Shown piece after piece: positions 8,047-15,893 of a stretch of DNA of 43,139 nucleotides (the stretch's first letter is position 1; each line of letters starts with the position of its first letter). Both the position numbers and the translations under genes were made by a program. Where the stretch lies: NCBI GenBank assembly GCA_025359215.1, contig JANYHE010000016.1, positions 1 to 43,139 of the forward strand, written 5' to 3'. The DNA is from Hyphomicrobiales bacterium. GTDB lineage: Bacteria; Pseudomonadota; Alphaproteobacteria; Rhizobiales; Aestuariivirgaceae. Below the pieces are notes generated by a model. The model was not told where the DNA came from. It was given only the letters and a program-made list of their open reading frames with translations, and ran no database searches.

Positions 8047-9987
8047 CTACTGTTGCGGTGCTGGCGGATCCTCAGCGGGTGCTACCGGCGTGGTTTCAAC
8101 ATTTGTAGTGTCAGGCACTGGCAAGGCTGGTCTGGTAAACAGGTCGGTGCCCGACATTGACCAAAATAGCGGAGCGAAATAGCCGGTGATGCTTGGGAAA
8201 CGCAACTCCGTGTCATTCACCAGCACAAGTCCTTCGCCTGCTTTGGGATAATTAATGTTCCATGTTTGCGCCGCACCATCTGCAACAGCGAGGGCTTTAA
8301 AAGTGTTCACAATGGATTGACCCAAAAGCAAACCAGAGCGATCAGAGCCAGCAACGCCACCTTGGTCTTGTGGTGTGCTCATGAACTCATCGAGCAGAGA
8401 AGAAAGCTTATCAAGGCCAGAGATTTTAAGCGACGCTTTGCCTTCGTAGGGCAGCGCCTCTAGGATCCATGCAGGATAAAAGCGGAGTGAACTTGATCCG
8501 CTAATATCCACATCACTGGATTGAAAGCGCGCGTCCTGAGTTTCGATCTTTGGCTTCATGGCCAAAACATATGTTAATGCAGGAATAGCAAGTGCCGCAG
8601 CATCGTCGGAATTTTTGATCGTAATGTCACCAATCAGTTTTCGCAGAAGGGGTTCATTGATCTCAGAAACAGCGAAATCATAGTGCACAATTTTCGGATT
8701 GAAGAGCTGATAGGCCTTTTCTTCCAGTGCATTTTTGAATTTAAAAAATTTCAAATCCATCCCATCAAAAACCGTTGATAGAAACAATCTACCTTTGTTT
8801 TCGCGAAAGCCCTCTGTTCCCGTTTCAAACGAAGCATTTGCAATATGAAATATGGGGTCTGTTTTCACCTTGGGAACATAGGCAATGCCTGCTGCCGAAG
8901 ATTTCACTTTAATTGCACCCATATTCAACAGACCGTCCAACAGCTCAGACACCCGGTATGAAACATCTTCACCGCGCGACATGGCCTGCATTTTGCCTAT
9001 GGCATTTAACGTGGCCCCAATTGGAATCTGGCTGCCTTCAAGTGTAAATGCCCCTTGATCTATGTTCACTTCTTGAACGTCTAAAATACCTTTGTTATTG
9101 ATCTTCGTGCCATTCACGCGCACCGAAACTGTGCCCCAATCATCGGGCGTCACATTTGCAAGTGCCACAGCACCTGTCACATCTTGAATTGAAAGTCGGT
9201 CATTGGAGCCGGGTTCAGCCCCCTTCAGGTCAAGCCCTGTCAAAGTGAGATTAAGAATTGCAGAGTCATATTTCTTGGCTCGCAGGCTTTCTGCAAATTG
9301 CAGTGCTGCATCGCCATTGGGCTGCATTGCAGTCAGCACCACAAACCGCGAAATAACGGCATAAAGATCCACAGGCTCTGGGCCGCTCGCATTGAGCACC
9401 GCTTGAAGATTGGCAATTTTCAAATTGTAAGGCGGAAAGCCTTGAGAGGAGATGTTTTGCGCATCGATAGTGAACTTGCTTTCAGCGGCACCGGCATTGC
9501 CTTGCTTTGCAACATTCAACCCCAAAGAACCAAACTCAATGGAACTGGCCCCTGCTCCTGATTTGGGCACCACGCCAACATCGCCAAGTTTAAAACTGAG
9601 ATTTTGATAGGAGCGTGATTGCGCAGACCACACTCCATCAAACTGCGTGTCGCCAATGCTGAGGGAGGCAAAATTGAAAAGTTCAAGTTTTTTTGGCAAT
9701 TGAAAATCAGTGATGCGATAAAGCTTTTCGCCTGCCGGGGTGATCTTAAAGTTCATCATGTTAAGCGGGATCATGCCCATCAACATCGGGTCAACCAAAG
9801 TGGCGCGGTAGCCATCGCCTTCTTGAACAATCGTCACATCACGTGCTGAAAGTGGCCCAATCACTGTAATGGGAAGTGGCGTCGAGAGCGCCGACATAAC
9901 ATCATTTTTAATATCATCCGCCGTTTGCGCAGACGCGAAATTGATGTGAACAACAAAAAAGATAAAACTGAAAAAAATGGCGCGCAT
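8047..9987 (-). CDS. Large exported protein of unknown function
   Basis: 646 residues from the ATG at 9987, chosen because GAGGAAC lies directly upstream and the next residues form a clean signal peptide (MRAIFFSFIFFVVHINFASAQ). A longer start at 10014 would place this ribosome binding site inside the gene. The mature protein is rich in beta-prone repeats with alternating hydrophobics and many Gly/Asn turns (for example ISSQGFPPYNLKIANLQAVL, LTLTGLDLKGAEP), ending in a Pro/Thr/Ala-rich tail (about 620-646). This resembles large periplasmic beta-sheet proteins such as DUF945/AsmA-like ones, but I cannot assign a family. No catalytic motif is seen. Confidence 0.75.
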   Translation of the reverse strand: MRAIFFSFIFFVVHINFASAQTADDIKNDVMSALSTPLPITVIGPLSARDVTIVQEGDGYRATLVDPMLMGMIPLNMMNFKITPAGEKLYRITDFQLPKKLELFNFASLSIGDTQFDGVWSAQSRSYQNLSFKLGDVGVVPKSGAGASSIEFGSLGLNVAKQGNAGAAESKFTIDAQNISSQGFPPYNLKIANLQAVLNASGPEPVDLYAVISRFVVLTAMQPNGDAALQFAESLRAKKYDSAILNLTLTGLDLKGAEPGSNDRLSIQDVTGAVALANVTPDDWGTVSVRVNGTKINNKGILDVQEVNIDQGAFTLEGSQIPIGATLNAIGKMQAMSRGEDVSYRVSELLDGLLNMGAIKVKSSAAGIAYVPKVKTDPIFHIANASFETGTEGFRENKGRLFLSTVFDGMDLKFFKFKNALEEKAYQLFNPKIVHYDFAVSEINEPLLRKLIGDITIKNSDDAAALAIPALTYVLAMKPKIETQDARFQSSDVDISGSSSLRFYPAWILEALPYEGKASLKISGLDKLSSLLDEFMSTPQDQGGVAGSDRSGLLLGQSIVNTFKALAVADGAAQTWNINYPKAGEGLVLVNDTELRFPSITGYFAPLFWSMSGTDLFTRPALPVPDTTNVETTPVAPAEDPPAPQQ

Positions 9988-10065
9988 AATTTGTTCCTCA
10001 ATTATCCAAGCCAAAGCCTAGTTTAAAATGAGGCGTTTTACAAATGCCGCCTTGGCGGAATAAAC

Positions 10066-11214
10066 TCAGCGCATATTGCCCGTGTGTCCTAGCGATAAGC
10101 GCCCCGGCTGCGGCCAAACAGTCAAGCCATGAGGTTCGATCCCCACGTTTATTTTAATCACTGCACCCGTCGTCGTATCAATCGCATAAACCTGTCCATC
10201 ATAGCGGCCAGCCAGCCACAGCTCTTTGCCATCAGCGGTCACATTGCCCATGTCGGGGCTGCCGCCGCCGGGGATGGGCCATTGGGCCACCACTTTGTTG
10301 GTGGCAAATTCAATCACTGAAACGCTACCCTTACCGCCTGCCTTATCTGGCATGCGATTAGAGCCACGATTGCCCACATAAAGCCGCTTGCCATCGCGGC
10401 TGGTGGTGAGACCATGGGCGCCAATTCCGGTGGCAATAAATCCAGTTTCTTTGAATGTTGCTGAATCCACCAGAAACACACCATCATTCATCATGTCAGT
10501 CACATAAAAAGTTTTGCCATCAGGCGAGAGCCTCACATCTTGCGGCATGCCCGGTTTGGAAAACACCAAACCACTCACCACTTTGCGCGCCTTCATATCC
10601 ACTTTAATCAAACTGATTTCGCCAAATTCGCACGTGAGAACCATAAACGAATAATCGGCAGAATAATCCGCATGATTAATGCCTTTGCAGATGGGCGCTT
10701 TGATTGTGTATTGCAGCGCCATGGTCTGCGGATCGCGGAAATCAAGCTGCTTATAGGCTTCAGCCACAATGATTGCCGATGAACCATCCGGCGTGAAATA
10801 CATGTTATAAGGATCAGTCACCGGAATGTTCTTGCCCGGTTTTCCGGTGTTTGGGTCGATCGGTGTCATGCTGCCATGCGTGGTTTGGTTGGCGGTGTTG
10901 GCCACCCACAGCGTCTTCAAATCCCAAGAAGGGATAATGTGCTGCGGCCCCTCGCCCACGCGGTAAGTGTCAATCACCCTATGCGTGGCAGGATCAATCA
11001 CACTCACGGTGTTTGATGAATGATTGGGCACATAAATGCGCGGCAAAGCATTGGCCACGGCGGGGCTCATGTGAGAACTGCCTATTTCGCTGTAGATGTT
11101 GAGCGGTGGCATAGCGCCCGGGTCTTCACAACCAACAGGGCAAGCCTTGGCCGAAATGGTAGAAACAGACAGGAATAAGAAACCAGCCAATAGAGACGTA
11201 ATGCCGTTCGACAC
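10066..11214 (-). CDS. Exported YVTN-type beta-propeller protein
   Basis: 382 residues, GTG start at 11214 with AAGGG nine bases upstream. A signal peptide (about 1-24) is followed by a CPVGC motif and about seven blades with repeated cores such as RIYVPNHSSNTVSVIDPATHRVIDT, RLSPDGKTFYVTD and RLYVGNRGSNR. These YVTN/YncE-type blades form a propeller that usually binds ligands or partner proteins in the periplasm. It lies 21 bases downstream of the exported creatininase-like gene, suggesting a shared operon and possibly shared substrate. The CxxxC near the mature N-terminus is unusual and could be a disulfide or metal site. Confidence 0.88.
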   Translation of the reverse strand: MSNGITSLLAGFLFLSVSTISAKACPVGCEDPGAMPPLNIYSEIGSSHMSPAVANALPRIYVPNHSSNTVSVIDPATHRVIDTYRVGEGPQHIIPSWDLKTLWVANTANQTTHGSMTPIDPNTGKPGKNIPVTDPYNMYFTPDGSSAIIVAEAYKQLDFRDPQTMALQYTIKAPICKGINHADYSADYSFMVLTCEFGEISLIKVDMKARKVVSGLVFSKPGMPQDVRLSPDGKTFYVTDMMNDGVFLVDSATFKETGFIATGIGAHGLTTSRDGKRLYVGNRGSNRMPDKAGGKGSVSVIEFATNKVVAQWPIPGGGSPDMGNVTADGKELWLAGRYDGQVYAIDTTTGAVIKINVGIEPHGLTVWPQPGRLSLGHTGNMR

Positions 11215-11235
11215 GTGAAAAACCCTTAGTCGTTG

Positions 11236-12024
11236 TTATTTTGCGATAAACTTCGCCAGAGCGGTTACCGTGCCATCCACAATCAGGTCAACACCCATTT
11301 GCCCCAGCGCAGCAGTGGCGTTTTTAGGGTCGCCACCGTAAACACCGTCAGCAGCACCAAACGAAGATTTTGCAATAACCTGTTGGCGCACCATTTCAGG
11401 GGCCACAGCCAATTGCAAAGATGTGTCAGCCAGTGCCGCATGGGTGCCAATTTCAGATTTTGCATGGCCTTTTGCCATCAGTGCTTCAACATAAGCGCCT
11501 TGCGAAAGCGCGTAGTATTCAACAGCCGCATAAGCCCGCGCACCCTGCCCTGCCCATTGCTTATTGAGCTTAGCTGCAACCAGCGATTCATCAGATTGAT
11601 AGCTGCCATGGTCACCAATAAAGACAATATTTTTGAACCCTGCATGCTCCAAACTTCTTGCAGCTGAATCGAGCACCTGGTTAAACACCGCGTCAGGAAT
11701 GGTAATCGTTCCTGGAAATTTCATGTGTGCGGTTGGGGGCTCGATGGTGCCTTCCGGAACATAAGCCATGACTGGAGCCACAATTGTGTGGCCCAGTTTT
11801 TCGGCAATCTTGCCCGCCAAAATCTTCACCCTAACATTGTGTTTTCCAAGTGCCATGGCAGGGCCATTTTGTTCGGTGCCACCAATGGGTATGATGACAG
11901 TTGATGAACCCGCTGCAATCGCATCGCGCAATTCTGTCCATGTCAGATCTTCTAGATAAATCGAAGCACTGGCGGGCAAACTGGCCGCATTCAATGCTAT
12001 GGCAACACACACGGCTCTGAACAT
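11236..12024 (-). CDS. Creatininase family protein with signal peptide
   Basis: 262 residues from the ATG at 12024, chosen for its GAGGG eight bases upstream. Residues 1-21 are a signal peptide (PASASI), which is odd for a family that is mostly cytosolic. The creatininase fold is supported by IPIGGTEQNGP (45-55), VMAYVPEGT, HMKFPGTITIP (100-110) and FIGDHGS (135-141). Family metal ligands are partly changed: Glu51 is kept, but the usual His after EQ is Asn53, the Asp-containing segment reads GKHNVRV (60-66), and the usual NGHGGN reads GDHGSY. The function is probably an amidohydrolase or a non-catalytic relative acting in the periplasm; the substrate is unknown. The neighbouring beta-propeller is a likely partner. 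Confidence 0.85.
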   Translation of the reverse strand: MFRAVCVAIALNAASLPASASIYLEDLTWTELRDAIAAGSSTVIIPIGGTEQNGPAMALGKHNVRVKILAGKIAEKLGHTIVAPVMAYVPEGTIEPPTAHMKFPGTITIPDAVFNQVLDSAARSLEHAGFKNIVFIGDHGSYQSDESLVAAKLNKQWAGQGARAYAAVEYYALSQGAYVEALMAKGHAKSEIGTHAALADTSLQLAVAPEMVRQQVIAKSSFGAADGVYGGDPKNATAALGQMGVDLIVDGTVTALAKFIAK

Positions 12025-12037
12025 CAATTTAACCCTC

Positions 12038-12074
12038 GATTGTCAGAACAGATACACAACCGGGTCTGACAATC
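12038..12074 (-). promoter_or_regulatory. Stem-loop immediately upstream of the creatininase-like gene's ribosome binding site
   Basis: GATTGTCAGA (12038-12047) and TCTGACAATC (12065-12074) are perfect 10-base inverted repeats separated by 17 bases. On the minus strand the stem ends directly before GAGGG, the ribosome binding site of the gene starting at 12024. It may act as an rlpA terminator, an operator or a translational control element; no T-run follows. Confidence 0.5.
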
Positions 12075-12095
12075 ACACTACAAATTCGTAATGTT

Positions 12096-13085
12096 TCAGT
12101 TTGAAGAAACTTGCGTGATTTGCGTTTCCACAATCCGTGCATCTTCAAAGCCTGATGAAATGGCATTCTGCAAAGCGGTTTCTGCATCTGCTTCAGTGTC
12201 CAATGGGCCCATTTGCACACGGTAGAGCGGACCATTGGCTCCCACCGCTTTGATGATTTGCGTGGGCGCCAAACTGGCAAGGCTTTGATAGGCATTGGTG
12301 GCATTTGCTAAATCATGAAACACCGCAACCCGCACGACATAGCCGCCGGGCGCAGCTGGAACATCGGGAGCCACATATTCCGCCTGCTGGATAGGTTGTT
12401 CTATAATTTGTTTACGCCTTGGGGCAGCACTGGCAACCTGCACTGACGCATTTTGGTTTTGGCTCATAGAAGCAATTTGGTTCAATGATGCACCATTATT
12501 CAACGCGTCATTCATGGCCATCATGTGGGAATTGCTATCGCGCAAAGGTGCAGGTCCAATGAGGCGCACCCGCACGTGGGCAGTGCCCTTTAAGCGGTAA
12601 CCCAAAGCATCAGCAGCACGTTTTGAAAGGTCCATCACCCGCGTATCAACAAAGGGTCCACGATCATTCACCCGCACAACAACTTGCCTGCCGTTTTCCA
12701 AATTGGTCACCATCGCATAACTCGGCAAAGGCATGGTGGGGTGGGCTGCCGTGAAGGTGTTCATATCAAACCATTCGCCGTTTGATGTCTTACGTTTGTG
12801 AAAAGCTTCGCCATACCACGAGGCGAGGCCCGATTTGTCATATCCAGGTTGCTCATGCGGCGTAAACCATCGTCCTGCAACTTGATAAGGATTGCCAACA
12901 TGATATTGGCCGCCACCAAATGGGATAGGGCCATTGCCACGATAATAAGGGCTGCCGGTGCCTGCAAAGGGATCAAGCTGGGAAGATTTGAAACCGTGAT
13001 GGGGCCGTGAACTATGATGGCTGCAACCTGCCAAAAACAAGCTGGTGACGACCACCAATAATTTTCCAACTGACACTCTACGCAT
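12096..13085 (-). CDS. rlpA: RlpA-family septal ring lytic transglycosylase / lipoprotein
   Basis: 329 residues. The lipobox LAGC places the lipidated Cys at 21. A double-psi beta-barrel domain spans about 84-180 (SGLASWYGEAFHKRKTSNGE; VRVNDRGPFVDTRVMDLSK), and a C-terminal SPOR domain spans about 245-325 (GGYVVRVAVFHDLANA; YRVQMGPLD). RlpA proteins bind denuded septal glycan through SPOR and cleave naked glycan strands during daughter-cell separation; the conserved Asp of NDRGPF is present. The ATG at 13085 follows GGGAG. A candidate CtrA box lies upstream (13157-13176), consistent with cell-cycle timing. It is followed by the creatininase-like gene, 71 bases downstream. Confidence 0.94.
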   Translation of the reverse strand: MRRVSVGKLLVVVTSLFLAGCSHHSSRPHHGFKSSQLDPFAGTGSPYYRGNGPIPFGGGQYHVGNPYQVAGRWFTPHEQPGYDKSGLASWYGEAFHKRKTSNGEWFDMNTFTAAHPTMPLPSYAMVTNLENGRQVVVRVNDRGPFVDTRVMDLSKRAADALGYRLKGTAHVRVRLIGPAPLRDSNSHMMAMNDALNNGASLNQIASMSQNQNASVQVASAAPRRKQIIEQPIQQAEYVAPDVPAAPGGYVVRVAVFHDLANATNAYQSLASLAPTQIIKAVGANGPLYRVQMGPLDTEADAETALQNAISSGFEDARIVETQITQVSSN

Positions 13086-13156
13086 AACAAACTCCCGTGG
13101 TAAAAATACCAGCCCAGAGTTATTTGCAGCCTTTACGTAAAATTTGAGTCAAATTT

Positions 13157-13176
13157 GATGGTTAGCAAGGCGTTAA
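13157..13176 (-). promoter_or_regulatory. Candidate CtrA-binding site upstream of rlpA
   Basis: On the minus strand the site reads TTAA, seven bases (CGCCTTG), CTAACCAT. The full CtrA consensus is TTAA-N7-TTAACCAT, so there is one mismatch. It lies 72-91 bases upstream of the rlpA start, at the 3' end of the Sel1-repeat gene. Confidence 0.5.
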
Positions 13177-13177
13177 T

Positions 13178-13939
13178 CTATTGTTTTGGTGCAATAGTCG
13201 CGGTGGCCCCAGCAGGCGCTGTAAGTCTGGCCAAATTCTGTGTTGCCATGGCGATGCCCTTGGCTGCAGCCTGATTGTAATAGTCTTTGGCTTTGGACAA
13301 ATCTTTCGGGGTGCCCCATCCCATTTCATACATGCCACCAAGATTATTCATGGCCCAGCCATCACCATCGGTCGCACCCCGCACAAACAATTTAAATGCC
13401 TCGTCCAGATTGCGCTCAACGCCTGCACCTTTAAGATACATCACACCCAGGTTGGTTTCAGCAACGGCCAACTTTTGTTCTGCCGCTTTTTTGTAGTACA
13501 CAACAGCTTCCTTCTCATCCTTCGGCATGCCATCGCCATTTTGCAACATAAGGCCAATCATATTTTGTGAAGCTGCGTGCCCTAATTTGGCCCCAGCCTG
13601 CAAAAGCTTAATACCTGTAGCCTTATCAGCATTCATGCCAGGCGCGCCTTTCATCACCAGTTTAGCCAAGCGAAATTGCGCTTCCAAATTTCCCGTCAAT
13701 GCAGCTTCGCGATACCATTTAGCGGCGCGCACAGGATCAAGTTTAGTATCCAGTCCCAATTCGTAAGCTTCGCCCACGGCCATTTTCGCATCCGGATCAC
13801 CGGCTTTGGCCAGTTGCATTTTTTTGGTAAAAGACAAGTTAGCCAAAGCCGCATCAACCGCGAAACAGGCACTATTCAAAGACATGAACAAACCCAAGGT
13901 CAAAACAAACTTCGATATAACGCGCAAACCAAACAACAT
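13178..13939 (-). CDS. Sel1-repeat (SEL1-like TPR) exported protein
   Basis: 253 residues with a signal peptide ending near residue 28 (SACFAVD). Five or more Sel1 repeats of about 36 residues follow, with typical cores AAKWYREAALTGNLEAQFRLAKL, AVVYYKKAAEQKLAVAETNLGVMY and AFKLFVRGATDGDGWAMNNLGGMYEMGWG. Such repeats form a superhelix for protein-protein contacts; several exported members work in envelope assembly or signalling, but nothing here names the partner. It lies 26 bases downstream of the DUF2147 gene and is probably co-transcribed with it. Confidence 0.9.
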   Translation of the reverse strand: MLFGLRVISKFVLTLGLFMSLNSACFAVDAALANLSFTKKMQLAKAGDPDAKMAVGEAYELGLDTKLDPVRAAKWYREAALTGNLEAQFRLAKLVMKGAPGMNADKATGIKLLQAGAKLGHAASQNMIGLMLQNGDGMPKDEKEAVVYYKKAAEQKLAVAETNLGVMYLKGAGVERNLDEAFKLFVRGATDGDGWAMNNLGGMYEMGWGTPKDLSKAKDYYNQAAAKGIAMATQNLARLTAPAGATATIAPKQ

Positions 13940-13965
13940 CGGTATTCCTTAGAGAAAAACTCAGA

Positions 13966-14394
13966 TCACTTCACACGCGTGAAATTTAAATCTTTACAGA
14001 AAACCACCCAGCAGCCTTTTACTTCAAAGGCATCACCTTTTAACGTGGCAAAAGCGCGATAAGTTCCGCCATCATCGGCGCTATAGATTTTGCCCCTCCA
14101 CCTGTTTTCGCCCGCAGGAACCAAGCCATTAAACACCGGCGATCCAATTACACGTCTTGAACGCAACGCGGCATTTGGGTTCTTGAAATCCAGCTTCTCG
14201 GTTCCATCATCATTGAGTGTGTGCTCCAATCCAGAAATCACACCACACAACTTCGTGCCATCACAGTAACTAACTTTAACCGTCAATTTCCCGTTTGACA
14301 TCAACCATTGCCCTTCGGCCGTTGGCCCATTGGCAAATGCCGATAGACCAAACATGTTCGCCAAAAACAGGGCTGAAACACATAGAATTTTCAT
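13966..14394 (-). CDS. DUF2147 family exported protein
   Basis: 142 residues with a signal peptide (about 1-21, ending SAFAN). The pattern AEGQWLM near the start, the Cys-containing YCDGTKLCGVISGL, the phrase GSPVFNGLVPAGENRWRGKIYSADDGGTYRA and the closing LKGDAFEVKGCWVVFCK match the DUF2147 family of small periplasmic beta-barrel-like proteins of unknown function. Four Cys could form two disulfides. It heads a short operon with the Sel1-repeat gene. Confidence 0.88.
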   Translation of the reverse strand: MKILCVSALFLANMFGLSAFANGPTAEGQWLMSNGKLTVKVSYCDGTKLCGVISGLEHTLNDDGTEKLDFKNPNAALRSRRVIGSPVFNGLVPAGENRWRGKIYSADDGGTYRAFATLKGDAFEVKGCWVVFCKDLNFTRVK

Positions 14395-14484
14395 TTTGAA
14401 TCTCTACTCTCGTAAAAACATTATATTCTACCAAATAATCGACTAATCCTATAGCATTCTGCAATCTCTAATGGGAGTAAGATT

Positions 14485-15255
14485 TTGAGCAACGTAACCA
14501 ATTTCCGGACTGCTAGTTCGACTTCTGATATACCTGAATGGCAATTGCGTGTTGATCTTGCGGCAGCATTTAGACTTGCAGCCCACTACGATTGGCATGA
14601 AGCCGTCGCCAATCACTTCAGCCTTGCCGTTTCGAAAGACGGCAAAAAATTCCTTATGAATCCCCGGTGGCGACACTTCTCAAAAATCAAAGCGTCTGAA
14701 TTGTTATTGTTAGACAGCAATGACGACAGCACTATGAAAAAGCCAGATGCACCCGATCTCACGGCTTGGTCACTTCATGGCCGTCTACATGCGGCCCTGC
14801 CCCAGGCCCGTTGCATTATTCACCTGCACCCTCCTTATGCCACCGCAATTGCGTCATTGGCCGATCCAGCAATAAAGCCAATTGATCAAAATACCGCGCG
14901 ATTTTTCAATCGTGTTGCCATTGACATGAGTTATGGCGGCATGGCCAACACAGACGAAGAGGGCGACCGGTTGGCCCGTCTCATGGGCAACAAGTCTATC
15001 ATGATGATGGGCAATCATGGCGTATTAGTTTGCGCCGCAACGGTGGCGGAAGCATTTGACCTGACTTACTATTTGGAAAAATCGTGCAAAAATTTGGTGT
15101 TGGCCTATCAAACCGGCCAGAAATTACATATCATGTCGGATCCCGTTGCTGAAAAAACAGCTCAAGAATGGCAAGCCGACCGCGAACAATTTTTCGCCCA
15201 CTTTGAGCAAATGAAACTTATTCTCGACGAGGCTGACCCAAGCTATAAAAAATAA
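14485..15255 (+). CDS. Class II aldolase/adducin family protein lacking the catalytic glutamate
   Basis: 256 residues, TTG start at 14485 with GGGAG nine bases upstream. The class II aldolase fold is clear: NHFSLAV (43-49), the metal-binding His113 and His115 in IIHLHPPYAT, and His178 in GNHGVLV. The catalytic Glu of fuculose-phosphate aldolase lies 19 residues before the first of these His; that position is Ala94 here (LTAWSLH). The protein may therefore bind metal without acting as a classical aldolase, as in the adducin-like branch. It is divergent in position from the acidic orphan (convergent 3' ends, three bases apart) and lies just before the DenD-like operon. Substrate unknown. Confidence 0.87.
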   Translation: MSNVTNFRTASSTSDIPEWQLRVDLAAAFRLAAHYDWHEAVANHFSLAVSKDGKKFLMNPRWRHFSKIKASELLLLDSNDDSTMKKPDAPDLTAWSLHGRLHAALPQARCIIHLHPPYATAIASLADPAIKPIDQNTARFFNRVAIDMSYGGMANTDEEGDRLARLMGNKSIMMMGNHGVLVCAATVAEAFDLTYYLEKSCKNLVLAYQTGQKLHIMSDPVAEKTAQEWQADREQFFAHFEQMKLILDEADPSYKK

Positions 15256-15258
15256 CAA

Positions 15259-15702
15259 TCAGGTTCCGGTCAGCTTATCGAAAAATTCCTCATAGGTTTG
15301 TGCGGGATCATCATATTGTTCGGAAGACTCTGTCAGCGAGGCATCTTCAATTATTGTATCAAGCTTCCGCGAAAAGCGGGAACCCTCTTCTTTGCTCTTC
15401 TGTTGAGCGGCATTAGAAATTTCAGCAAGATTTATTTCGGTTGGGCCATGATCCGCCGCTACCGGCATCAACTCCAAGCTATAATCTTGATAGAGGCTAG
15501 TGAGATTGTCATTTGCCTTAAAGATAATTTGCTCGGCTGACCTGATGGCCTCGGCCAAGAAACTAGCGTCAATTGCAAACTCGCCGCTATCCGCATCAAA
15601 ACAATTCGTCAATGACGATAAAATTCCGCCCGCGCGCAATAACGCTAATGCAATTTCATCGGCCGGATGCTTTTCTTCCCCAGATTTCAAATCAACCACC
15701 AA
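15259..15702 (-). CDS. Acidic hypothetical protein
   Basis: 147 residues, TTG start at 15702 (GGGGA about eight bases upstream; GTG at 15699 is an alternative). It is strongly acidic, especially in the C-terminal third (EEGSRFSRKLDTIIEDASLTESSEQYDDPAQTYEEFFDKL), with no signal peptide, membrane segment or recognised motif. The middle (AEAIRSAEQIIFKANDNLTSLYQ) looks helical. A good promoter directly upstream (15727-15755) and the convergent arrangement with the aldolase-like gene support its being real. I do not recognise a family. Confidence 0.62.
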   Translation of the reverse strand: MVVDLKSGEEKHPADEIALALLRAGGILSSLTNCFDADSGEFAIDASFLAEAIRSAEQIIFKANDNLTSLYQDYSLELMPVAADHGPTEINLAEISNAAQQKSKEEGSRFSRKLDTIIEDASLTESSEQYDDPAQTYEEFFDKLTGT

Positions 15703-15726
15703 TTTATATTCCCCAACTTTAAGTAT

Positions 15727-15755
15727 AGCATAGCTGCATTGTTTAAAACAGCCAA
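15727..15755 (-). promoter_or_regulatory. Sigma70-type promoter of the acidic orphan gene
   Basis: On the minus strand TTGGCT (15755-15750) and TATGCT (15732-15727) are separated by 17 bases. Transcription would start near 15720, giving a leader of about 18 bases before the TTG at 15702. Confidence 0.5.
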
Positions 15756-15771
15756 CTTAACTTATTGATAT

Positions 15772-15794
15772 AATGTAATTTTAAATATTACATT
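15772..15794. promoter_or_regulatory. AT-rich inverted repeat in the divergent promoter region
   Basis: AATGTAAT (15772-15779) and ATTACATT (15787-15794) are perfect inverted repeats separated by seven AT bases. The dyad lies between the acidic orphan (minus) and the DenD-like operon (plus), in the longest gene-free stretch of the window (15703-15893), and may be an operator serving either direction. Confidence 0.45.
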
Positions 15795-15893
15795 GGAATT
15801 GCTTCAGTTATTTATCGCGAAGTGATTCTCTGCTGTTTCGGTGCTAAATGTGGCCATTAAGACTGTCGTTGACTCGAAAAAGGAACGCATATT

